From Hydractinia symbiolongicarpus (Eukaryota; Cnidaria; Hydrozoa; Anthoathecata; Hydractiniidae): a DNA stretch of 60,000 bases. The notes beneath the pieces were generated by a model that worked only from the letters and a program-made list of their open reading frames with translations, was not told the origin of the DNA and made no database searches. The DNA is taken from NCBI RefSeq assembly GCF_029227915.1, contig NC_079882.1:26295001-26355000 (forward strand), read 5' to 3'. Of the stretch, positions 36,101-44,266 are shown piece by piece (the stretch's first letter is position 1; every line of letters starts with the position of its first letter). Position numbers and translations under genes: made by a program.

Positions 36101-39100
36101 TGAGGTTGCTACCACAAATTTTGGTTAGATTATCTCAAATTTCTGCGACTGTTGTTATGTCGATCCCTGTTTTGGAGTTTCTATCAAGTAAGTCCTGGTT
36201 TTTGCTTTTGCTATTGTTGTTTTTGTCATTATGATTACTTAAGTTTTGGAAGAAATTGTTTGCAGAAGGAAGGTTGCGAAATTAAAAAGTTTGCAGATAG
36301 GAACTTGAGGATTGTACAAATAAATTTCCAAACACGCACATTTTTATTAAGATTGCGTAATTAAGGTTTCCAAAAAAATAGGAACTGCCATAATAACTAT
36401 TGGTTTAGTTATATTATTTGTTTCAAAGTTGATTTTAAACGGAATTCACAGGATAAGTAGTATCGAGCTGGAAATAAGGTAAAATGCGAAATAAAAGATG
36501 CCGATGCCCGTCCTTCTTTAAGAAATGCGGCAAGTCAAGGCAATTTCGCAAAAATTAATTCCGCATTCTTTTCTTCCACCATCTTTTCTTCCTTATTATT
36601 CTGGCAGTGGATTTATTTTAGCTCTTAAAGAAATACCAAGTCTTTATGTAAACTTTGTTGAAGAACAATACATGAGTATATTTGCCATGGCATTGTCTTA
36701 CACTGACTCATACAAGTACGGTCTATACATCGTCACCCTTGCTCATCAAGTGATTGCAGATTGGTTTACAAGGTGTAGACTGACCTTTAGGAAAGGCTTC
36801 GTTACACTTATAGCGAAAGCCTTAAAGTCAGGCCTGCTTAACATCGAGCAGAATAAATCTGAACATAACAGCGATGACGACGTAAAAAAGTTTCACGAAG
36901 ATATGTCTGATGTGTGTCTTGATATGATGGCTAGGTACTCATTCTCAACACATCTGTCCGAGCCAAAGCGTTCCCCTATGGTTGAATTCCTTCTGTCGAA
37001 AGGCATATCACACACTTGGTTGGCAGGCAATATGCTCGTTACTGTGACAACAAGTTCTACAAATACTGAAGATTGTGCATGCTCATTAATAAAGTGTAAC
37101 GAACCGAAAAACGATCAAGAAACAGCAACTACGGTAAATAAGGAGGTTAACAGTCCTTCCAATAACTCTGAAAACCCTCCTGATGTTGTTGAAGAAGAAA
37201 TTGGAACTGATGCACCTAAAGATAACTTTTCCAAGCAATCTAACGTGTGCAGTGAAATTGAAAATGATCCTGAGCGCTTTATTACTGCTAGCTCAGAAAT
37301 ACTTGACGATGGAGTGTCATGCGAAGAAGAGGGTTACGAACCTACTCCTCTTGTAGCCAAACTGACACAGCATCTTGTTGAACCCACCAGTGCAAGCAAC
37401 CACGTGTTTTCGCCATCGGAACAACTTCTGTTCAGCCGTCAGGCATCAAAAGTGTTGATGTCTGACAATTTTGATGACGAAGACGATGATGATAGCAGTG
37501 ATAGTGAATACTATGCTGAAAATATTTTTGATTTACAGCAGGAGGTAACGGAGGAACCAGTTGATGGCAATGATGAGATCGGAACTCGCTCACTTAAAAC
37601 ATCAACGATTACTGATGCTACTATTAAGACACCTGTAGAAGTAAAAAAGCCTCCAGCGATAGAGATATCCAAAGTTTTTCCAACCAAAAAAACGAATGAA
37701 CCATTCGAACAGTATAAGCGAAACTACGTTGAAAAATCTTACGAGTTACCTAAGAGTAGGTGTCAATGTTCCTGTAGTGGATGGGCAGAAATTTATATTC
37801 GTAGACCAACTGGTAATACATCGTGGGTAATGAAACTGGAGAATAAAGAAAAGTTTTCAAAAACACCATTGTCTGAACTTAGCCTTCTAGCATCCAGTCT
37901 GAATACATCTAAAATCAAGAAAAAACTATGTAAGTAGAATATGTTTTTTTGTTTGTTTGTTTTATTCTTTAGTATTTAGTACAATTTAGTAAACTAGTAG
38001 CACCTCTGTATATTTCATCGTTAACACAAAAAGTATCTCCAACCTCATTGGCTAAGAGGAGAGATGTAAATATCATGTCTCATATTTAACATGTAAAATA
38101 TGATGGCGCAAAATTTCTAGGAGTCTGTTTAGTGAGAGAAAAAACGACAAATGTTTGATTTCGAAAATAATTTCGAATGTTATCAAAACAAACATTTTAA
38201 ACACATAGCTCTAGTATATGTAAACAAAGGTTTTTGTCTGTCTGTGACATGCAATTTTGAGTTTTTTGTCTCACATCTCTCTAAACTTTCCGTATTTTAT
38301 AAAACTGCTTTGTCAAAATATACTATAACTTAATTTATTATGTAAAAGGCACGGTAAATTAACTTTTATTTTAATTTTACTCGATTATAATCTATTTCAT
38401 CAAAAAAGTTTTAATTATTCCCGCCTTTAATTGAAATTTACAAAAAACATTTTGAAAAAAAAATTTACGATTTGATTTGTATTTCGTTTCATTACTGTAT
38501 AACATATATTTTTTTCGTTTTGATATTTTTGTTTTTATTTTTTAAAAAGCTTTTAATGCTCGGAAAACAATTTGGCACTATGCACTGTGAGGTAACTATA
38601 TAGTTCTTATTGGGTATTCGTTTTAGCAACTGCTTCTTCTACTGCTTCATCACACCGAAGAAGATTCAGCACAGGTTCCATGGAGAAGTACATTAAAATA
38701 ATGGTAACACATTTATGACGTGTTATACTTGTTTTTCCTCTTCGGCAAGTATTTATATTTAACTGTTTTTTTGTTTTAGGAAGAAAGGCAATCCGAAGGT
38801 AAAAATTAGCTTGTTCATTGTAAAATAAGGTCAGATCATTAATTGAACCTCCTTTTAAAACAGAGAATGTTAATGTTGTTAAGTCAGTGTGTAATGTACA
38901 TATTATTCTTACTGGTTAAGGTGTTCAGGCTTAATGTCGCTGTGTAGCCTTAACACATAATATCTCTGTTTAGCAATTTGAATCTTGGTATGGTTATAAG
39001 CATTCACGCTTATAGATTATACCTATTTTTTTCTTTCATTTGCTTCTTATTAGCAACTTTTTTAAGAATGAACACCAGAGCATCGTAGGTAACATGCTGC

Positions 39101-42100
39101 AACCTTGTCAGCCATGTCTTTCGTCATATGGATATTGTTTATTTGTCAATCATTTTCCAGAAGTATAGTGTTAAAAGAAATCACAAAAATTATGTAGGTC
39201 CGTACCAAAATAACATTGCATGATATTTAATGTAGCTGAATAATTTTTTGAAGAATATTATATGGAGAATACATGTTAAGATTTTACTTTAATTAATATT
39301 GTGTATTAAGAATTATACGCAGTTTACTTCTAAAACTTGCTGCAATTAAATTTTTACTTTTATTTTAGAAAGCTCTTTTTCACCAGACCTTGTTAATGCC
39401 ATTACCATACCAAAGAAACAGCCCTTGAAGAAGTCCTTGTCCAGTCCTCGTAGTGCATCAAAACCATCAACTAAACATGACAGCAACGATACCAACAAAG
39501 AAAGTGGGTTGTTACCACCAGCTGAATTAACAACTGCATCAAATGAAACAAAAGTCTCCACCGCACGTCCTGATATGGTGTATACTGCTGATAGTAATAC
39601 GAGACCCAACTTTGTCTGTCCCAATTTTGTCTTTTTACAGTTGTTTTACTCACCCTTTGGTTGCTACTTGGATCAAAATCCTGTTTTATTAGAACAAAAT
39701 GAGGTAGCCTTTATTTAGAGTGTTTTTTTTAAGGAGTGCTTGAGCCTAACAAATAGATACTTACCTATAAAAAATTAAAAATATTTATAAACTGTTTTTG
39801 TTTTAACTGGCATTTACAAAAAAGTTTATTAATGTGTCTATTTTAATTTATAATCGAACCTCTTTTTGCTTTTTAATTGTCAAAACAATGCTGTGGGTGA
39901 TCTCAAGAAGTTTTGATTCGACAAGTTTTGAGTTTAAACAGAAATTTTCTTATAGTAAGCATAGTCTTGCATTTAATTTCTACTACAAAAAGGATGGTGA
40001 CTCTAGAATGTATAGTGCACAGAAATTGAATGGTAGTTAAACATTTCAATTGATAAATTTTTAGGTTATCGAGCGAGCCATGAAAATTCTGGATCGAATC
40101 CCATCTTATAGCACACATAAGTTTGGAGTTATATACGTTGGACGTGGTCAAGAAAAATCAGAAATTGACATTCTCTCAAATGAATTTGGATCGACAAGAT
40201 ATACTGACTTTATAGCAGGACTGGGAGATTTAATAAAGTTAACAGAATGCTCGGCTAACGGTTGTTTTACAGCAGGGATGGATCGCACTGGAGCGGATGG
40301 AAAATTTGCTTATATCTGGAAAGATGACACAACGCAAGGTAACTTTAACCATTATCACATAAGCTTTAATAACAGATTCTTTTATAATGAGTGGAGCCAG
40401 AAGAAGAGATTCTCTACCCTACTTCTTTTTGAATAGCTCTACCCTAATTCTACCCTTAAAGTTTTGATATTTGCGAATTAAATTATTAATGATTGGTTGA
40501 ATATCAAACTCGTAAATGCTGAATTCTCAAAATATATAATTATGCCGTGGTTTTTCTTAATTATCAAGTTTGTACCTGCAGTATATTTGTGCATTTGTGA
40601 ATACTTTGTGTCAATCTCTTCTTTATAACGTAGTGAAGTATGTTTTTTGCTTTATTATGCTAATTTTTTAACGCTATCATTTTGTAATCTTTTTTTCTGT
40701 AAATATATTTTAGTTGTATTTCATATTGCCACCCTGATGCCATATAAGGAGAAAGATGCGCAATGTGTGTCCAAAAAGTTACACATTGGAAATGATTTTG
40801 TGACCATTGTATACGATGATTCCAAACATGGTTATAATTTTGGTACGATCAAGGTAAAAAGGTCTTTTAATATCATTTTCTATACTATCTTGTGTGGTAC
40901 ACTTGCGGTTGTTGAGATAAGAGATTATTTTTTGAGAATGGTAAAATGGTAGTTTTGTGTTTAAATTTTATTTTTTGCTTATTTTAGGGTCAGTTCAACA
41001 TAGCAGAAGTACACATACGCCCACTTGAATATGATAGCAACATGGTTACCGTTCGGAAAAAGTCTGGAAGTAATGAAGACAGCAACAGAGCACCTTATGT
41101 TGTTTCAGACACAAATTTGGCTATGTTGGTACGCCAGCTGGCGATTCATGCAAATGTAAGTTACTTCCCTAAACTATTGGTCTCCAAACTTTTATTTAAA
41201 TATCTTAAAAACGTATTCACATGAAATATAAAATTTCCGTGTAACTTTTGTTCCTGTTTATAGTTACTTTTAATGTATGTTAAAAACCAGCACGACGTCA
41301 ATATAATTTAAGAAAGCTCACGTCGGGTGTTTTCGTCCTACATAATTTTATTATGTGTTGCTTTCTAAGAAAGGATGCGAATTTACCTTTCTTTGAGAAC
41401 TTTTGATCAGTGGTAAAAATACTCTAAAGTTAAATTTAATCAATGTACCCGTTTTTTTATGTGTATGTTTAATCATTTTCCTGTTCAATTTGCTAATACT
41501 TTTAATTTTTTTTCTTCTTAACTTTGATAATAGTTTTCGTAAAATTTATCAAATTTTGGGAATGAAACAAAGTTTTAAAAGTTTTGTATCGAACTTTTAT
41601 CACGAAAGTTTTGTATCAAATTTTTTTCACAAAAGTTTTGTGTTAAACCTTTTTTATAAAAGTTTTGTATTGGGCTTTCTTCACAAAAGTTTTGTATCAA
41701 ACTTTTTTTACAAAAGTTTTTGATCGAACTTTTATCACAAAAGTTTTATATCAAACTTTTTTCACAAAAGTTTTGTATTGGACTTTCTTCACAAAAGTTT
41801 TTGATCGAACTTTTTGCATAAAAGAACTTTTGTATCAAATTTTCTCGTAAGCTTTTTGCATCGAACTTAACCTAACATTTTTTAAAATCAAGCTTACCTC
41901 AGAAAAGTACGTTTTAGATCGAACTCACTTCATTCATTTTTTAATCGAACTTTTTATAAGTTGAGTCCGATTAAACATACTGCGTAAAAGTTTCAATACC
42001 CAGTCTGAAAATCTTTTTTTATAGCTAGACGCTTGCAGGTGGCTTTTGCTTGTTTATTTTGTTTGTTTGCATCTATATTATCATTTTGTAAATTAGTTCC

Positions 42101-42974
42101 CTTTCTGACAAACAGCTGGCGTATTTACCATAACTTAAATTACAGGTGATTAACTTTAATTTCCAGGTTTCTAGTCATTTGTTTAACTTTGTTTGTTTGT
42201 TTATTTGTTTGTATCGAACAGCATGAGTCATGTAATTGTTATTGTTTTATATTGTTTTGTTTGTTATTTCACCTAATTACTGCAACGATCTCGCGAAATG
42301 AGTAACATACCTTTTTTAACATTTGACTAAATGTCTAGGATCATAGTTGAAATGTTGTATTTAGTTACATGCGTGTTTTCATAGTTTAACTGAATCAATG
42401 TTACTAACAGACAACTTAACCACATCCAAAGGCGGTCATTCTCTGAAAATTTGTCGTGTAAAGAAAACTTAGAAAGACTACTTGTAACAATCCGAAAAAT
42501 GTTTTTTTTATATGTAATTGCGTAAACGGAAACGGTCATAAAAAGCAAACGATTTTGTGGTTTCTCCATGGGAAAGCTGAAGCTTTATTGCCAATTAGTG
42601 TACGGCGGTGCGTTAGTTTACCAATTAGTCTTCGTTCCTTGATGAACCTAATTTGTTTGTCATCCTGTGAGTGATGAAGAATAAAAAGCCGCGATTCATA
42701 TTATGTATAGTGTAACTATATCTTATGTATAGTGTAACTATATCTTATGTATAGTGTAACAGTAGCTTGTCTCCCCTATTTATAGTTAACAATTACTTTT
42801 TATTTCAAGATGGCTGTCGTGGCAGAGCAAAGTTCGAAGCAGACGACTAACGCGTACGCATCCAATTGGTTGGAACGCTTAAAACAAATTCACAGAATTA
42901 AAAATAAAGCAAAATCCACTGAGACTAATAGCAACGGACATGACCTGGCGTGTGATTTTACATTGTATACTTGA
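11619..42974 (+). CDS. TSC2: Tuberin (TSC2), GTPase-activating subunit of the TSC complex
   Basis: The complete gene has 23 coding exons that join in phase to 1648 residues (human about 1807): 11619-11738, 11813-11899, 13780-13890, 14356-14435, 15006-15067, 15145-15190, 30366-30452, 31271-31319, 31777-31902, 32123-32196, 32270-32540, 32640-32786, 33956-34141, 34596-34841, 35419-36187, 36622-37929, 38627-38703, 38780-38798, 39369-39703, 40065-40338, 40714-40853, 40988-41155, 42810-42974. Tuberin with hamartin stimulates GTP hydrolysis by Rheb and so restrains TORC1 at the lysosome. Diagnostic matches run along the whole length: EERLGMLR-type N-terminal repeats, LMRNLLGTKIGH, CLDMMARY, EPKRSP, GWAEIYIRRPTGNTSW, and the Rheb-GAP domain (about 1385-1595) with PNFVFLQLF and KLHIGNDFV. 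Asn1518 aligns with the catalytic asparagine thumb. All introns are GT-AG except a probable GC-AG intron after 32540. The sixth intron is 15.2 kb and houses a GPCR gene. The Akt-site region is much shorter than in vertebrates. Confidence 0.97.
12248..12987 (-). mobile_element. Helitron-like element, inverted copy in TSC2 intron 2
   Basis: Read on the minus strand it begins TCCTATATAATAATACACC and ends with a TGGATTTCTCCA hairpin, a GGGCCTTATCGA spacer and CTAG followed by T. It is a 740-bp member of the family tandemly arrayed at 26839-29002, in opposite orientation. It carries the same internal blocks, including TGACGTCA/GCTGACGTCAGC motifs. The small frame at 12555-12743 is part of it and is not a gene. 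Confidence 0.7.
17135..19270. repeat. Dispersed repeat, copy B, interrupted by a nested element
   Basis: 17240-17740 and 18725-19045 align with copy A (8620-9565) around an insertion. Beyond the aligned part, the outer ends (17140-17185 and 19217-19255) carry similar inverted words rich in GAGCAATT and CTCGCG, which may be the true terminal inverted repeats. Copy B has a short local duplication of TAGTATAGTCATGCATACT near 18865-18900. The element class is unknown. Confidence 0.6.
17747..18721. mobile_element. Nested ~975-bp element with terminal inverted repeats
   Basis: The left end GTGTACAATGCGTGTACCC...TTAGGGCCATTTTG is repeated in inverse orientation at the right end (CAAATGGCCCTAAGGG...TACACGCATTGTGTAC), giving about 30 bp of terminal inverted repeat. 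The inside is AT-rich, with inverted blocks of AAATTTTAAA and AAATTGAAAATT, and has no transposase. The interval exactly fills a gap in the alignment of the two dispersed repeat copies, so it is a later insertion. Confidence 0.7.
19271..20336. other. Intronic stretch without recognisable gene
   Basis: It holds an open frame at 19380-19685 with no known domain. Part of that frame (19515-19545) is a degenerate TTTAGG/TTTAGGG run that resembles a short interstitial telomere-like repeat. From 19680 to 20040 a motif of CACAAAGATAGAGAGAAA followed by AAATGTGA is roughly duplicated. Confidence 0.4.
20337..21325. repeat. Satellite array, ~127-128 bp unit, about eight copies
   Basis: The unit contains CAACAAAATTTGGCACAG, AAAGTATGCTGAACAT, GGTGACATCAAAATTTTGA, TTTTTGTCACCTAAATGCC and TTTTAGGCCAAAATTGG in order. 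Anchors recur at 20421, 20548 and 20676, giving the period. Each unit can fold, because GGTGACA pairs with TGTCACC around a TCAAAATTTTGA core. One copy near 20790 has lost the left arm of that hairpin. Outer copies are the most diverged. Confidence 0.9.
21737..22030 (+). pseudogene. PIF/Harbinger transposase N-terminal fragment, broken
   Basis: A frame from the ATG at 21737 reads through KKKHTVWVKEWLRRV and then stops at 21900. A second frame from about 21888 reads ISPKEKLTITLIFLASGES and then MYQFRIHKTYLF. In Harbinger/HARBI1-type transposases the WVRxWL motif and the ISPxERLxxTLRFLATGxS motif lie in one frame, separated by roughly 40 residues that are missing here. The copy therefore carries an internal deletion and a frame change and has no DDE catalytic region. 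Recognition is by motif pattern. Confidence 0.7.
22720..22731 (+). promoter_or_regulatory. Splice acceptor abutting the GPCR start codon
   Basis: TGTATTTCAG ends at 22730, and the ATG at 22732 follows after a single A. This favours 22732 over the in-frame upstream ATG at 22720, which lies inside the acceptor tract, and indicates a 5'UTR intron or a trans-splice site. Confidence 0.5.
22732..23628 (+). CDS. Rhodopsin-like (class A) G-protein-coupled receptor, single coding exon
   Basis: The frame encodes 298 residues with seven hydrophobic segments at about 31-54, 64-88, 98-122, 146-163, 178-205, 228-253 and 273-292. Class A landmarks are visible: Asn47 in TM1, Asp73 in LSISDF of TM2, an intact IDRY (122-125) at the end of TM3, a basic third intracellular loop, and NIP in TM6. 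The N-terminus has an NNSS glycosylation site. Deviations are that TM6 lacks the CWxP tryptophan, TM7 has NSIIL where NPxxY is usual, and the second extracellular loop has no cysteine to pair with Cys96. The C-terminal tail is only a few residues. The ligand is unknown. The gene is intronless in its coding part and lies inside TSC2 intron 6 on the same strand. It could belong to the expanded cnidarian amine/adenosine-like receptor families, but this is not established. Confidence 0.85.
   Translation: MTNNSSDVSPCRSYMVLILGVSNVGIIEKGVFFSAYTLVSVLTFVLNAVVIKTLLKRKRAKSDNLFLILSISDFLVGAVALPVLSLEFIVNDKLNCLIQPWIATFSIFPFSFSWVLTILISIDRYVAILLPRIHRLCKETNFTYKCVILVFFFVVSFATAYGWKKKEEMSLLSNPETHVNIFTIAIPLMELVFLIFTSFLHLHLYISVRRKTRKMDASRHTNSNSQRKLTITITLMFFCAVILNIPLFVFSFYELFTSRSTWKPVVMYRGRKWTMLITFTNSFCNSIILMRSSSFKKT
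23872..24045 (+). mobile_element. Miniature Helitron-like unit 1 (174 bp)
   Basis: It starts TCTATATTATAATA after an A and ends CTAG before a T. The end is preceded by an 8-bp perfect hairpin (CCCGTGGA, TTTT loop, TCCACGGG) and a CAACGA spacer. These are the terminal rules of Helitrons. It is too short to encode anything. Confidence 0.65.
24046..24177 (+). mobile_element. Miniature Helitron-like unit 2 (132 bp), head-to-tail with unit 1
   Basis: It starts TCTATATTATAATACC directly at the end of unit 1 and ends CTAG followed by T. Its 3' hairpin is partly decayed (CCCGTGGATTTTCTACAGG). Confidence 0.6.
24178..24292 (-). mobile_element. Degenerate Helitron-like unit
   Basis: Read on the minus strand it opens TTTATAATATAATGCCTG and contains the family words CTGTCTGTCACAC. 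It closes onto the shared CTAG at 24174-24177 after a weak CAGG...CCTG stem. The opening TC is not preserved. Confidence 0.35.
24293..24422 (-). mobile_element. Miniature Helitron-like unit 3 (130 bp), minus orientation
   Basis: On the minus strand it begins TCTCTTTCATAATCGCCGTA and ends with a CCCCGTGGATTTTTCCACG hairpin, a short spacer and CTAG followed by T. Confidence 0.55.
24423..24532 (-). mobile_element. Miniature Helitron-like unit 4 (110 bp), minus orientation
   Basis: On the minus strand it begins TCTCTGCCGTATTTTGTCTG and ends CTAG directly against unit 3, with a decayed hairpin (CCCTGTGGATTGTTCAACAGG). Units 3 and 4 are head-to-tail in the orientation opposite to units 1 and 2. 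Confidence 0.5.
24931..25083 (-). mobile_element. tRNA-derived SINE (probable)
   Basis: On the minus strand the head reads GCGCGTGGTCTTGTGGTTAG (A-box-like) and, about 30 bases on, GGTTCACTCC (B-box-like). This is the spacing of a polymerase III internal promoter in a tRNA-derived SINE. A non-tRNA body with GGGAAAAGCCATGCC and TTGGGTAGGTAATGCC follows down to about 24931. No acceptor-stem pairing is intact, so it is not a functional tRNA. Confidence 0.6.
25334..25547. mobile_element. Mariner-type foldback MITE (214 bp)
   Basis: The ends GCTATCTACAATCCCGGTCA and TGACCGGGATTGTAGATAGC are inverted repeats of about 37 bp with few mismatches. TA dinucleotides flank the CAATCCCGG core, as expected for Tc1/mariner targets. 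A second inverted pair lies inside (CCCCCAGTATCAATGTT and AACATTGATAATGGGGG), so almost the whole element can fold back. It has no coding capacity. Confidence 0.7.
25548..26838. other. Intronic stretch without recognisable gene
   Basis: This is AT-rich TSC2 intron sequence. No open frame, tandem repeat or clear transposon end was seen. Confidence 0.4.
26839..27565 (+). mobile_element. Helitron-like element, tandem unit 1 (727 bp)
   Basis: It starts TCTCTTATAATAATACGCC after an A. It ends with the hairpin GTGGATTTCTCCAC, a GGGTCTTTATCGA spacer and CTAG before a T. No Rep/helicase gene is present, so it is non-autonomous. Internally a ~150-bp block is roughly duplicated, each half beginning with gene-free sequence ending in GCTGACGTCAGCAAAA-like motifs. 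Confidence 0.75.
27566..28279 (+). mobile_element. Helitron-like element, tandem unit 2 (714 bp)
   Basis: It starts TCTCTTATAATAATACAG immediately after the CTAG of unit 1 and ends CTAG followed by T. The 3' hairpin is slightly decayed (GTGGATTTTCCATG). The body aligns with unit 1 throughout. Confidence 0.75.
28282..29002 (+). mobile_element. Helitron-like element, tandem unit 3 (721 bp)
   Basis: It starts TCTATATAATAATACGCC after TA that follows the CTAG of unit 2, and ends CTAG followed by T. The open frames 28493-28768 and 28782-28976 lie inside this repeat, and they correspond to minus-strand frames in the inverted copy (12555-12743). They are not genes. Confidence 0.75.
32123..34841 (+). 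other. TSC2: TSC2 exons 10-14
   Basis: Five exons encode residues 257-564: LMRNLLGTKIGH, the VFFIGMSIWG helix, the WDIILDILEALLR helix, the YGSSERFFSII segment, DDWLDLFQSVLERYY and IRIKVLNL. Exon 11 (32270-32540) has no GT donor at the homologous boundary. CAG|GCAAGG at 32541 with the acceptor TTCACTTAG at 32639 gives a GC-AG intron and a clean phase-0 join to HSNTEESES. Confidence 0.92.
35419..37929 (+). other. TSC2: TSC2 exons 15-16, large central exons
   Basis: Exon 15 (256 codons) contains CSALCSM-like, RERQRDLVKCLEFGL and VLEFLSS segments. Exon 16 (436 codons) contains the second hydrophobic helical block (LAHQVIADWF, RCRLTFRKGFV), CLDMMARY, KRSPMVEFLL, an acidic disordered region (FDDEDDDDSSDSEY) and GWAEIYIRRPTGNTSW. 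Only about 20 residues separate LKSGLLNI from DVCLDMM, where vertebrate tuberin has over 100 residues with two Akt sites. Confidence 0.92.
38627..38798 (+). other. TSC2: TSC2 exons 17-18 with candidate kinase site and a 19-nt microexon
   Basis: Exon 17 (38627-38703) encodes a Ser/Thr-rich stretch with HRRRFSTGS (residues 1266-1274). Thr1272 fits RxRxxS/T and Ser1271 fits RRxS. Exon 18 is only 19 nt (38780-38798, EERQSE plus one base) with good flanking AG and GT, and it is needed to keep the reading frame into exon 19. Confidence 0.8.
39369..41155 (+). other. TSC2: TSC2 Rheb-GAP domain exons 19-22
   Basis: Four exons carry the tuberin GAP domain: PNFVFLQLFYSPFG, ILDRIPSYSTHKFGV, ILSNEFGSTRYTDF, FAYIWKDDTTQ, VVFHIATLMPY, KKLHIGNDFVTIVYDDS, FGTIKGQFNIAEVHI and LAMLVRQLAIHAN. 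Asn1518 in IGND corresponds to the asparagine thumb that inserts into the Rheb active site. The GAP should be catalytically competent. Confidence 0.95.
41570..41825. repeat. Tandem repeat, ~28-bp unit, about nine copies
   Basis: Units of the form AAAGTTTTGTATCRAACTTT plus TTTCAC are repeated with small changes. The repeat opens frames in several phases (for example 41403-41723), but these are an artefact of the ~28-bp period. Confidence 0.85.
42698..42763. repeat. Three tandem copies of a 22-23 bp unit
   Basis: TCTTATGTATAGTGTAACTA is repeated three times just upstream of the last TSC2 exon. It is a short minisatellite with no known role. Confidence 0.8.
42810..42974 (+). other. TSC2: TSC2 last coding exon
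   Basis: It encodes 54 residues and the TGA stop. NAYASNWLERLKQIHRI matches the conserved tuberin C-terminal helix (PSKWIARLRHI pattern, calmodulin-binding region). The protein ends about 30 residues after this helix and so lacks the longer vertebrate tail with its RSK site. Confidence 0.88.
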
Positions 42975-44230
42975 TGATTGGGCATGGATTAACGTGTAAA
43001 ATTAATTCTCCGATAACGAGAAGCGTATAATTTCGTTGCGTTCATTGGCCAGTTTTTCGTGTTTAAATTTTTGCTTATAAACAACCGATATAAAAATACT
43101 ATGTTGTTTTTTGGTGACATGGAGTGTGTTTATTGGTTCGTTGTCTGCTGAATTCAACAAGTTCGCATGACTCTAATGTTCAAATGTAATTAAAACGATT
43201 GAAAATAATTGCAGGGCGGAGACTAGATGACCATGGTTTCATATCATTACTTATAACTTCTCTAGACCGTCTTGCATACTTACCATTCATTGTTCACAGA
43301 AGCAATATTAATGTTTTCATTGTAATTCTTGTCGCGTCAACAAATTCCAATATTAAACAGTCAACCAACGAAAACAAATATAATTCGCTGTAGTAATGAT
43401 TTTATAGTTTATGGTTTTATATTTCCACGAAAAACTTTAAAATAAAATTATAAACATTGCCCTGCATATGCCACAGCTATTTATCTTTTGTTTTAAAAAA
43501 TTCCAATGTTTTTAGAATTTTGAATTTTCAAATATTTTTCAACCGTTTTTGTGTATTTCAAGAGAATGTTGTAACTTGTGCAATATGGGGTATATTTTCC
43601 AGTTCTTACACTCGTAAAATCATCTTCTGCAAAGGTCGAAAAGCTCGAAAAATATGTATCAAGTGCACAAGGTATGGGCAGTAATTAGTGATTTGCGATT
43701 GTAAACTTAATTTGCGTCGTGATTTGCTGGAAAATTTTAATTGTAAATAAGGAAAATTCTATATTTGTTATACCGTGTGTCAACTAGTAATTTTGAAGAA
43801 AAATTGTTTATTCGTGGCTTTTTCAACCTTTTGTTTTTATTTGGACAGGGTATTGTTTAATACATATGACTAATATAACCTTATGCGATTTAGTTATAGT
43901 GAATTCATTATTTTTAAGTCACATGTGATGTCTTTTTGGAAAGTTTGTCTATTTTGGCAAGGTTTTGCTAAAAGGGAACATTTATGCAACACATGTTTTG
44001 TATCAGGAGTCGTGGTGCCATGGTGTTTTTTTGTTTGGTACCTTGACCATAGGAACGTCGAAATTTTTAACTCAATCAAAACACATAGGGTGGGTATTTT
44101 TTCTGTATACTGCGACGATGCTTCCCCACTGCTGACGATGTCTTTTTTTATAAAACATCTGCACTAAAAAAACCCACGAGTTTTACCAGAAAGAAGAAAA
44201 TTAACAGCTAGCAGCTCTAAAAATACAGTT

Positions 44231-44266
44231 AAACACGCATGTAACACATGTGTTACATGCGTGTTT
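44231..44266. repeat. Perfect 36-bp palindrome
   Basis: The half-site AAACACGCATGTAACACA is followed without spacer by its exact reverse complement. Such a perfect palindrome can extrude a cruciform or encode an RNA hairpin. No known family is recognised. Confidence 0.9.

Larger units (their letters stand above)
41156..42809 (+). other. TSC2: TSC2 last intron (1.65 kb)
   Basis: Donor AAT|GTAAGT and acceptor TATTTCAAG bound this intron. It contains the ~28-bp tandem repeat at 41570-41825 and three 22-23 bp repeats at 42698-42763. No other feature was seen. Confidence 0.85.

Noticed and set aside
41403-41850. Open frames with SFVSNFF/HKSFV repeats resembling a repetitive membrane protein
   Set aside because: The ~28-bp tandem repeat inside the last TSC2 intron creates them; they change frame every unit and have no start context.
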